Shown here in pieces: positions 1 through 5,270 of a DNA stretch of 5,590 nucleotides. Both the position numbers and the translations under genes were made by a program. The notes below the pieces were generated by a model. That model was not told the DNA's origin and ran no database searches. It saw only the letters and a program-made list of their open reading frames with translations. Within the stretch, counting starts at the first letter, position 1; each line of letters starts with the position of its first letter. Source of the stretch: Candidatus Brocadiia bacterium. GTDB taxonomy: Bacteria > Planctomycetota > MHYJ01 > WSZJ01. The stretch is taken from the NCBI GenBank assembly GCA_013360825.1, contig JABWAY010000274.1, positions 1 through 5,590 of the forward strand, read 5' to 3'.

Positions 1-1
1 C

Positions 2-868
2 GCGGCTCCGCCGCCCGCGCATCGCGTGGAGGCGCGGCTTCAGGTCGGCGGCCCGCACGCGGCCTCCCCGGGGCACCCGTCACCGCCCTCCCGGATGAGC
101 GGCTGGATCGGGACCGGATTCGGACTCTCCCTGGCCGGCCTGATCCTCGGCCTCATCGCGCTGCTCGTCGCCTGGGCCTCGTCCAGCGTCACCGGCTCCG
201 CCGTGGTCGGCGGAATCGCGGCCTCCCTCGTCGGCGTCGGAACCCTCTGCGCGGTCATCGGAACCGTGGACCTGCTGTTCGCCGCCGGGAAGAAGCACGG
301 CTTCGGGCTGGCGGTCCTCACCTTCTGTTTCGACTTCGCATTCCTGGTCCTGATCGGGATCACGTTCATGGTCGCCCAGAAACCCGGGGGCGCGCGGATC
401 GGTCCCTTCGGCGTCCCGTCGCCCGTCTCCGGGGCGGACGCCGAAATCGCGGATCCGTTCCACTCCAGCATCGAGCGACCGCTCTACTGGCAGCGCCGGA
501 CGGCGGAGAGCGCCCGGACATCTTCGGAACTCCGGAGCGCGTGGTCCAGGACGGGCGGTCCGGGGAATCCCGACGGCATCGTCCGGGCCCACCGGGTCGA
601 GTATGCGACCCGGTCGGCGGGCGCCTCGGCGTCCTACCTGGTCATGGAACTCGCCCCAGGGGTCGATCCGGAGACCGTGCGCGTCCGGCTCCCGGTCATG
701 AACGACTGGTTCGGCCAGGGCCGGGTCTGGGTCGCCCTCTACGCTCCCACGCCCATGACCCCGGACGATGTGCACAGCTATGCGTTGGTCCGCTCGAGCC
801 TGGGGAAGGCCGTCGAGGGGGCCGCGCCGCCGGTCGAGGTGGAAGCGGCGCCCGAGCGGCGCCGCTGA
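2..868 (+). CDS. Three-helix membrane protein of unknown function, probably 5' partial
   Basis: The frame is open from the left edge and stops with TGA at 866-868. Possible starts are GTG 26 and ATG 95, but neither has a Shine-Dalgarno sequence. The codons before 26 encode a Pro/Ala-rich stretch (AAPPPAHR), so the real start probably lies outside the window. Numbering from GTG 26: residues 1-24 are a Pro/Gly/Ala-rich linker. Hydrophobic helices follow at about 30-51, 60-82 and 94-116, with small-residue repeats such as GLSLAGLILGLIALL. A soluble tail of about 160 residues comes next, ending in an Arg-rich C-terminus (PERRR). The Pro-rich linker followed by G-rich helices recalls DUF4190-type membrane proteins, but I cannot assign the family. 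The tail has no catalytic motif I recognise. It is likely an inner-membrane protein. It is convergent with the FHA gene, 43 nt apart. Confidence 0.75.
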   Translation, partial: AAPPPAHRVEARLQVGGPHAASPGHPSPPSRMSGWIGTGFGLSLAGLILGLIALLVAWASSSVTGSAVVGGIAASLVGVGTLCAVIGTVDLLFAAGKKHGFGLAVLTFCFDFAFLVLIGITFMVAQKPGGARIGPFGVPSPVSGADAEIADPFHSSIERPLYWQRRTAESARTSSELRSAWSRTGGPGNPDGIVRAHRVEYATRSAGASASYLVMELAPGVDPETVRVRLPVMNDWFGQGRVWVALYAPTPMTPDDVHSYALVRSSLGKAVEGAAPPVEVEAAPERRR

Positions 869-881
869 CCTCACGGGACGT

Positions 882-911
882 GCGCGCTGAGGCGCGCCTC
901 CGGACCGCGCC
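882..911. terminator. Inverted repeats between convergent genes, possible bidirectional terminator
   Basis: The 43-nt gap between two convergent stop codons is filled with GC dyads. One stem pairs GCGCGC 882-887 with GCGCGC 892-897 around a TGAG loop. An alternative stem pairs GGCGCG 891-896 with CGCGCC 906-911 around a 9-nt loop. A perfect 12-bp palindrome, GAGGCGCGCCTC, spans 889-900. The stems exclude one another. No T-tract follows on either strand, so this is not a classical intrinsic terminator. The position between convergent genes is the main support. Confidence 0.4.
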
Positions 912-1409
912 TTACTGCCCCGGGGCCGGGGGGGTCGGGGGAGACACCGAGTCGCGCGTTTCCGGCTCGTGCGGATCCTTCTTGAACTTCTGCTCGCGAC
1001 CCTGCCACTCCACCTTCAATTCCTCGGTCCCGTCTTCCCCGGTGACCAGGTCGTAACGGACCGCCTTCGCGTCGGAGAGTTCCTTCACCTTCTCCCGGAC
1101 GTCCACCATCTTCTTCGAATCGTCCGCATCGTCCTTGAAGATCATCTCCGCGTTGCCGATCCGGATCGAGTCCCCGCTCTTCAGCGGACTCTCCGTGATC
1201 CGCACGCCGTTCAGGATCGTCCCGTTGCTCGACTGCAGGTCCATCAGCAGCCAGCCTTCCGGCGTCTTCAGGATCGTGCAGTGATTCCGCGAGGCCGCCG
1301 GCTCCGTCAGGCGCACCACGCATTTCTGGGAACGCCCGATCAGCGTCTCGACGTCGTCGAGCTGGTGGTCGTGGACGTAGTCCCCTTCCCGAATCGTCAG
1401 CTTTGCCAC
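912..1409 (-). CDS. FHA-domain protein (phosphothreonine-binding adaptor)
   Basis: Predicted cytosolic protein of 165 aa. The FHA fold occupies residues 4-92 and shows the diagnostic motifs: G25-R26, S40-R-N-H43 and L58-x-S60-x-N62-G63-T64, with IRIGN at 82-86. FHA domains of this kind bind phosphothreonine peptides, usually as partners of Ser/Thr kinases; no kinase is in the window. After the domain come a Lys/Asp/Glu-rich segment (93-150) containing KVEWQGREQKFKK, and a Pro-rich tail (PPTPPAPG). I do not recognise a second domain. The start is taken as GTG 1409 because GGAGG (1423-1419 on the minus strand, in a longer purine run) sits 9 nt upstream and the FHA strand begins at once with VAKLTI. 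The gene overlaps the upstream cysteine-cluster gene by 13 nt, so the two are probably co-transcribed and translationally coupled. An FHA domain is certain; its partner is unknown. Confidence 0.9.
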   Translation of the reverse strand: MAKLTIREGDYVHDHQLDDVETLIGRSQKCVVRLTEPAASRNHCTILKTPEGWLLMDLQSSNGTILNGVRITESPLKSGDSIRIGNAEMIFKDDADDSKKMVDVREKVKELSDAKAVRYDLVTGEDGTEELKVEWQGREQKFKKDPHEPETRDSVSPPTPPAPGQ

Positions 1410-1912
1410 GAACCCGCCCCTCCCCCGCTGTCCGCCCTCATCGCCCTCAGGTGCTCCAGGAACGGCCGGTACCCGCGCTCGATCCCGAGCCGCTCCGACA
1501 GCACGCCGATCCGACGCAGCATCCGCTCCGTCAGGTCCTCCCCGCGCTCTTTCCAGCCCGGATCGCAATAGAAGACCCGGCACGACAGCGGCCGACCCTC
1601 GCGGGCCGTGCACAGGTTGTCCCGCTGGTAGGGACAGGTCTCCTCCCCGACGGGACCCTGCGGCGCCCCGTGCCGGGACGCAAACAGGAGCGCCTCCGCC
1701 CGGGTCGCGTAGAGCCGGTGCCCGTACTCCCCGAACCGGCAGCAGGCGCCGCTGCGGTCGCATCGCGGGCTCGCCCCGGAAACCTCCCGCTCGACCTCCG
1801 CGTAAATCTCCTCCATTCCCGACGCCAGCTCCGCCTGCAGAGTCCCTCCGGGTCCGTGGACGGCCCCGGGCCCGGCGGAAGTGGTGGACTCAGAGAATCG
1901 AGGGGCGATCAT
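1397..1912 (-). CDS. YkgJ-family cysteine-cluster protein (putative Zn/Fe-binding)
   Basis: The protein carries seven cysteines in the order expected of the YkgJ/CxxxCxxC family, which is thought to bind Zn or Fe; its function is not established. Numbering from the longest start (GTG 1945): C62, then C68-C69 in SGACCRFG; C104 (ETCPY); C112 (NLCTA); and C122 and C127 in SCRVFYCDPGW. The C-terminal half is helical and basic. No signal peptide is seen, so it is probably cytosolic. The start is uncertain: GTG 1945, ATG 1912 and ATG 1816 are in frame and none has a strong ribosome site. I use ATG 1912 because a candidate promoter has its -10 box just upstream. ATG 1816 (MEEIYAEVEREV) is also plausible, since the residues before it are low in complexity (Pro/Gly/Ser/Thr). 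It is the first gene of a minus-strand pair with the FHA gene. Confidence 0.85.
   Translation of the reverse strand: MIAPRFSESTTSAGPGAVHGPGGTLQAELASGMEEIYAEVEREVSGASPRCDRSGACCRFGEYGHRLYATRAEALLFASRHGAPQGPVGEETCPYQRDNLCTAREGRPLSCRVFYCDPGWKERGEDLTERMLRRIGVLSERLGIERGYRPFLEHLRAMRADSGGGAGSWQS
1417..1426 (-). promoter_or_regulatory. Shine-Dalgarno site of the FHA gene, inside the YkgJ-like gene
   Basis: The minus strand reads GGGGGAGGGG, with the core GGAGG at 1423-1419, 9 nt before GTG 1409. It lies in the last codons of the upstream gene and encodes part of its Gly-rich end. It decides the FHA start and suggests coupled translation. Confidence 0.65.
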
Positions 1913-1929
1913 GGCGGTTTCCGGATGCG

Positions 1930-1958
1930 AGTCTACTTCCCCCACCCTGCTCTTTGAA
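1930..1958 (-). promoter_or_regulatory. Candidate sigma70-type promoter for the YkgJ-FHA operon
   Basis: On the minus strand, TTCAAA (1958-1953, 4 of 6 to TTGACA) is separated by 17 nt from TAGACT (1935-1930, 4 of 6 to TATAAT). Transcription would begin near 1923, about 11 nt before ATG 1912. If it is real, GTG 1945 cannot be the start on this transcript. The spacing is ideal but the matches are moderate. Confidence 0.35.
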
Positions 1959-1987
1959 GAAAAAGGGACGCCGGGTCCTTCCCGGCG
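1956..1987 (-). terminator. Hairpin plus T-tract on the minus strand; alternatively an operator dyad
   Basis: Perfect 7-bp arms CGCCGGG (1969-1975) and CCCGGCG (1981-1987) flank a 5-nt loop. Read on the minus strand, the hairpin is followed after a few bases by TTTTTCTT, the form of an intrinsic terminator. It would stop minus-strand transcription coming from the pilZ side before it enters the YkgJ-like gene. The dyad also lies midway between the two candidate -35 boxes, where a divergent operator could sit. Sequence alone cannot separate these roles. Confidence 0.45.
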
Positions 1988-1993
1988 CTCTGC

Positions 1994-2022
1994 TTGACCC
2001 CCTCCTCCGTCCGTGCTGAAAT
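1994..2022 (+). promoter_or_regulatory. Candidate sigma70-type promoter for pilZ-ligA, giving a leaderless mRNA
   Basis: TTGACC (1994-1999, 5 of 6) is followed after 17 nt by TGAAAT (2017-2022, 4 of 6). The -10 box ends 6 nt before ATG 2029, so transcription would begin at or next to the start codon. No Shine-Dalgarno sequence lies before that ATG, which agrees with leaderless translation. Confidence 0.5.
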
Positions 2023-2028
2023 CTCTCC

Positions 2029-2445
2029 ATGAGCACCTGGGACGGCACCGAGCGGCGGAAGAAAAAGCGATTCGGCGTGCGGGGATGCACGCTGCGGTAC
2101 AAGAAGGGCGGGTTGCTCTCCTTCCTGAGCTCCTACAGCGACAAGCTGCTGACCCTGAACCTCTCCGAGACCGGCTGTCATTTCATCGCCCGCAGGGCGG
2201 TTCCCGCGGGAATGCCGATCGCCGTTCTCCTGGAGGCGCCCCAGGCGGGCGACCGGATCTCCGCGTCCGGCCGCGTCGTCTGGTGCGCGAAATCGAAGGA
2301 GCACGAGGCCTTCCACGTGGGCGTGGAATTCCTGTCGGTCCCGAAGGCGGGGAGGATCCAGCTGAAGGTGCTGATCGACAACTCGGTCCTCGAGAAGATC
2401 GACCTGTCGACGAAGGTGTACCTGAAGGAGATCGAGAGGCTCTGA
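2029..2445 (+). CDS. PilZ-domain protein (predicted c-di-GMP receptor)
   Basis: A 138-aa single-domain PilZ protein. The c-di-GMP-binding signature is intact: R10-x-x-x-R14 in the basic segment ERRKKKRF, and N44-x-S46-x-x-G49 in LNLSETG. The later strands SASGRVVWC (78-86) and FHVGVEFL (95-102) match the conserved PilZ barrel. Residues 106-138 form a charged helical tail. There is no signal peptide or membrane segment, so it should be cytosolic and act by binding a partner when c-di-GMP rises. The partner is unknown. ATG 2029 is the first start in the frame after the intergenic region and has no Shine-Dalgarno sequence; the candidate promoter suggests a leaderless message. Its TGA overlaps the ATG of ligA by one base (TGATG). 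An alternative role as a general PilZ-fold regulator that does not bind c-di-GMP is less likely, given the intact residues. Confidence 0.92.
   Translation: MSTWDGTERRKKKRFGVRGCTLRYKKGGLLSFLSSYSDKLLTLNLSETGCHFIARRAVPAGMPIAVLLEAPQAGDRISASGRVVWCAKSKEHEAFHVGVEFLSVPKAGRIQLKVLIDNSVLEKIDLSTKVYLKEIERL
2434..2439 (+). promoter_or_regulatory. Ribosome binding site of ligA within the end of pilZ
   Basis: GAGAGG lies 5 nt before ATG 2445. A stronger AAGGAG (2425-2430) lies 14 nt before it. Together with the TGATG junction these fix the ligA start and suggest that ribosomes finishing pilZ can restart on ligA. Confidence 0.55.
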
Positions 2446-4430
2446 TGGAGCCCGGGCGCCGCGCACGGGAGCTGCGGACGCTTCTGACGGAAGCGTCGCA
2501 CGCCTACTACGTGCTGGACGACCCGGTGCTGAGCGACGCCGAGTACGACCGCCGGTTCCGGGAGCTGCAGGATCTGGAGGCGGCGCACCCGGAGGTGGCG
2601 ACGGCCGATTCGCCGACGCGGAAAGTCGGGGCGCCGCCGCGGGAGTCGTTCCGGCAGGTGAAGCACACGGTGCCGATGCTGTCGCTGGAGAACGCGATGA
2701 CGGACGCGGAGTTCGGGGAATGGCACGCCCGCGCGGTGGAGGCCGCCGGGGGGAGCATCCCGGAATTCGTCGTCGAGCCGAAGGTGGACGGGACCGCGGT
2801 GGAGGTGGTGTACGAGGACGGCCTGTTCACCGGGGGATCGACGCGCGGGGACGGCGAGGTCGGCGAGGACATCACCGACAACCTCCGGACGATCCGCGGA
2901 CTGCCCCTCCGGCTCCGCGGCAGCGCACCCGGGCGACTCGAGCTGCGCGGAGAGGTGTACTACCCGCTGCGCGCGTTCGCGAAGATGAACGAAGAGCTGG
3001 CCGCGCGTGGCGAGAAGACCTTTGCGAATCCGCGCAACGCCGCGGCGGGGACGCTTCGGCAGCTCGACCCCGGGGTCACGGAGCGCCGGCCGCTGCGGAT
3101 CGTCATCCATGGGCTCGGGGAGTCGAAGGGGCTGAAGGCCGCGACACACGCCGGGTGCCTGGAGCAGCTGGCCGCGCTGGGGCTGCCGACCTGCGGGCGG
3201 GACCTGGAGCGGGGCCGGTCGGTCGAGGAAATCCGTGCGGTCCACCGTCGCTGGATGGAGGCGCGGGACGGGCTGGAGTTCGAGGTCGACGGGATCGTCG
3301 TCAAGGTGGACGACTTCCGTCTCCGGGAGGAAATGGGGTTCCGCACGCGCAGCCCGCGGTGGGCGATCGCGTGGAAGTTTCCGCCGCGGGAGGAGGTCAC
3401 CCGGATCGTGTCGATGTCGGTGAGCGTCGGCCGCACCGGGGCGCTGACCCCGGTGGCGGAACTGGAGCCGGTGAAGATCGGGGGGGTGACGGTCAGCCGG
3501 GCGACGCTGAGCAACCCGGGGCTGGTCGCGAAGAAAGGGGTCCGGATCGGGGACTGGGTCACGGTCCGCCGCGCCGGGGACGTCATCCCGGAAATCGTGG
3601 GCGCCGTGACCGCCCGCCGGACCGGCGAGGAGCGGGAGTTCGAGATGCCCGCGGCGTGCCCGGTCTGCAGGGCCGCCGTGGTGCAGGCGGAGGGGGAAGC
3701 GGTGCCGCGATGCCCGAACGCGTCCTGCCCCGCCCAGGTCAAGGGGACGCTCCTCAACTTCACGCACGCCATGGGCATCGACGGGTTCGGGGAGAAGCTC
3801 GTCGACCAGCTGGTCGAGCGCGGCATTGCCACCGACATCGCCGCCCTCTACGCGCTGACGGCGGACCAGCTCGCCGGTCTCGACCGGATGGGCGACAAGT
3901 CGGCGCAGAACCTGATCGAGGCCCTCCGGGCCTCCCGGTCGACGACGCTGGAACGCCTGCTCGGGGCCCTCGGCATCCGCCTGGTCGGCGGATCGACCGC
4001 GCGCGACCTCGCCCGCCATTTCGGCGACCTCCGCCCGATCATGGACGCCACCCCCGAGCGGCTGATGCAGGTGCCCGAGGTCGGGGAACGCGTCGCGGCG
4101 GAAATCCACGCCTGGTTTGCGAACCCCTCCAACCGCGCCATGGTCGAGCGCCTTCTCGCCGCCGGCATGACCTGGGAGGCCCCCCGGCCCGCCGAGGGCG
4201 GACGGCTGCAGGGACTCAAGTTCGTTTTCACGGGGGAACTCGTCAGGATGGCGCGCCGCGAAGCGGAGACGCTCGTGGCGGAACTCGGGGGAAAGGCCTC
4301 GTCCAGCGTCTCCCGCCAGACCAGCTTCGTCGTCGCCGGGCCGAACGCGGGCTCCAAGCTCGACAAAGCCCGGCAGCTCGGCGTGAGGATCCTGACCGAG
4401 GACGAATTCCTGGCGATGGTGCGGTCGTAG
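2445..4430 (+). CDS. ligA: NAD-dependent DNA ligase LigA
   Basis: A complete 661-aa protein of normal length. It seals 3'-OH/5'-phosphate nicks in duplex DNA using NAD+, in Okazaki-fragment joining and repair. Domain Ia (NMN binding) has YYVLDDP and SDAEYD (residues 21-35). The adenylation domain has the catalytic lysine K113 in EPKVDG, then STRGDG (132-137), LRGEVYY (167-173), FANPRNAAAGTLRQLDP (193-209), FEVDGIVVKVDD (279-290) and AWKFPP (309-314). The OB fold (about 325-400) ends with RIGDWVTVRRAGDVIPE. A zinc finger uses C405, C408, C423 and C428. Helix-hairpin-helix repeats span about 440-580 and a BRCT domain 586-661. All expected catalytic elements are present. Small departures are T117 after the KxDG motif, where an aliphatic residue is usual, and S356 in ATLSN, where ATLHN is usual. 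The start follows from the TGATG overlap with pilZ and the conserved N-terminus; the frame is also open upstream through pilZ, but this extension is out of family. Confidence 0.98.
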   Translation: MEPGRRARELRTLLTEASHAYYVLDDPVLSDAEYDRRFRELQDLEAAHPEVATADSPTRKVGAPPRESFRQVKHTVPMLSLENAMTDAEFGEWHARAVEAAGGSIPEFVVEPKVDGTAVEVVYEDGLFTGGSTRGDGEVGEDITDNLRTIRGLPLRLRGSAPGRLELRGEVYYPLRAFAKMNEELAARGEKTFANPRNAAAGTLRQLDPGVTERRPLRIVIHGLGESKGLKAATHAGCLEQLAALGLPTCGRDLERGRSVEEIRAVHRRWMEARDGLEFEVDGIVVKVDDFRLREEMGFRTRSPRWAIAWKFPPREEVTRIVSMSVSVGRTGALTPVAELEPVKIGGVTVSRATLSNPGLVAKKGVRIGDWVTVRRAGDVIPEIVGAVTARRTGEEREFEMPAACPVCRAAVVQAEGEAVPRCPNASCPAQVKGTLLNFTHAMGIDGFGEKLVDQLVERGIATDIAALYALTADQLAGLDRMGDKSAQNLIEALRASRSTTLERLLGALGIRLVGGSTARDLARHFGDLRPIMDATPERLMQVPEVGERVAAEIHAWFANPSNRAMVERLLAAGMTWEAPRPAEGGRLQGLKFVFTGELVRMARREAETLVAELGGKASSSVSRQTSFVVAGPNAGSKLDKARQLGVRILTEDEFLAMVRS

Positions 4431-4431
4431 A

Positions 4432-4481
4432 CCGGGGAGGCGCCCCGGCGCTTCCGGCATCGGACGACCGCCCGGCGGGCG
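4432..4481 (+). terminator. Two hairpins after ligA, possible transcription terminator
   Basis: Right after the ligA stop, CCGGGG (4432-4437) pairs with CCCCGG (4443-4448) around a 5-nt loop. A second hairpin pairs CGCCC (4469-4473) with GGGCG (4477-4481) around GGC. What follows is C-rich rather than T-rich, so termination may be weak or factor-dependent. The rest of the 105-nt gap (4431-4535) holds only the next promoter candidate. Confidence 0.4.
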
Positions 4482-4499
4482 CTCCCGCGTCCCCGCCTC

Positions 4500-4529
4500 C
4501 TGTCCCCCCCGCGCCATCTGGTGTACACT
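4500..4529 (+). promoter_or_regulatory. Candidate promoter for the ribbon protein-yvcK operon, leaderless geometry
   Basis: TACACT (4524-4529) matches TATAAT at 4 of 6 bases and ends 6 nt before ATG 4536, as at pilZ. The -35 is weak: CTGTCC (4500-4505), 3 of 6, 18 nt upstream. The 8-bp palindrome GTGTACAC (4521-4528) overlaps the -10 box and could be a repressor half-site or chance. Confidence 0.4.
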
Positions 4530-4535
4530 TCTTCG

Positions 4536-5270
4536 ATGCGAGCCGGCTCCAATGCGGACGTCCAGCGCCTCCTCGACTCGGAACTCGCGAATGTCCGCCG
4601 GGTCTCGGGAGGATTCCCCAGGTCGTTCAAGACCCCTCGAGAGACGATCGCCGCCCTCCTCTCCCTCCTCGCCCTCCGCCAGCGGTACTTCGCACTCCTC
4701 GGTGAACACTTCTCCGTCTTCTCCTTCGACGGCATCGTCGCGATGGATCGGCTCGACGAGGCGCTCCTGGTCGATGCCAGCGAGCTGCTCGGGCGACGGC
4801 CGTCCTCCGCCGGGAACGAAGCGACGGAACGGGCGCTGGGAGAGGCCATGGAGGATCTTCCGGTGGTGCGCGAGCATCCGGTCGGGTACGAGGTCCTGTT
4901 CCTGATCCGGCGCATGTTCGAGGCGTTCGACGAGGTCCTGGAGTTCCGGACGGAGCTCGAAGACGAGGGGCTGCGGGAGCCGTGGGAGGCCGCGTTCCTC
5001 GACCGGCTGGCGCTGGCGATCGCGAAATTCGTCACCGACCGGAAGACCCCCGTCGCGCGTCACTTCAGCGACGTCCAGCGGGAGCACCTGGTGGTGGAGC
5101 GGCTTCACTGCCGCTGCGGGGAGGCCAAGTTCTCGGTCACGCACCAGTCGCTGATGACGGAGGCCGGGGGGGCGATGGTCGACCGGCTGGAGGTGCGCTG
5201 CGCCGGGTGCGGGGCGTCCCACTCCCTCGAGTTCCCGCTCCCGTTCATCGGCGACCTGACGGTCGCGTGA
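4536..5270 (+). CDS. Unrecognised protein with C-terminal four-cysteine zinc-ribbon-like segment
   Basis: A 244-aa protein I do not recognise. Residues 1-185 look mostly helical and charged, with no signal peptide or clear membrane span (LLSLLALRQRYFALL at 41-55 is amphipathic). The C-terminal 55 residues (190-244) resemble a zinc ribbon: H191-C192-x-C194-G, then about 27 residues with strand-like segments, then C222-x-x-C225-G, followed by LEFPLPF. The two knuckles would coordinate one metal ion. The start is ATG 4536: no Shine-Dalgarno precedes it, but a -10-like box lies 6 nt upstream. GTG 4521 is also in frame, but it overlaps that box. Codon use and the conserved-looking ribbon support a real gene. 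Its stop overlaps the start of the YvcK homologue by 4 nt (GTGA), so the two are very likely co-expressed. Function is unknown; a DNA-, RNA- or protein-binding role is inference from the ribbon only. Confidence 0.8.
   Translation: MRAGSNADVQRLLDSELANVRRVSGGFPRSFKTPRETIAALLSLLALRQRYFALLGEHFSVFSFDGIVAMDRLDEALLVDASELLGRRPSSAGNEATERALGEAMEDLPVVREHPVGYEVLFLIRRMFEAFDEVLEFRTELEDEGLREPWEAAFLDRLALAIAKFVTDRKTPVARHFSDVQREHLVVERLHCRCGEAKFSVTHQSLMTEAGGAMVDRLEVRCAGCGASHSLEFPLPFIGDLTVA

Noticed and set aside
541..1056. Plus-strand open frame crossing the end of the membrane-protein gene into the FHA gene.
   Set aside because: It lies out of frame with the membrane protein and antisense to the FHA domain, and is Arg/Gly-rich without motifs.
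1403..1957. Plus-strand frame opposite the YkgJ-like gene.
   Set aside because: The minus strand carries the seven-cysteine pattern; the plus frame is Pro/Arg-rich with no family motif.
2013..2444. In-frame upstream extension of ligA through the pilZ region (to about 805 aa).
   Set aside because: The LigA N-terminus is conserved right from ATG 2445, the ribosome site and TGATG junction point there, and the extension reads out of frame through a motif-complete PilZ gene.
4521..4535. GTG 4521 as start of the ribbon protein (adds MYTSS).
   Set aside because: It has no ribosome site and overlaps the candidate -10 box. ATG 4536 is preferred, though not proved.
2720..4705. A second long plus-strand open frame inside ligA.
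   Set aside because: It lies out of frame with ligA, encodes Arg/Gly/Pro-rich low-complexity sequence, and crosses the ligA stop into the gap and the next gene.
2178..5222. A very long open frame (over 1000 codons) on the minus strand across pilZ, ligA and the ribbon gene.
   Set aside because: It is antisense to three genes with clear motifs or ribbons. Its translation is Arg/Pro/Gly-rich with no domain, as expected from third-position GC bias leaving few stop codons.
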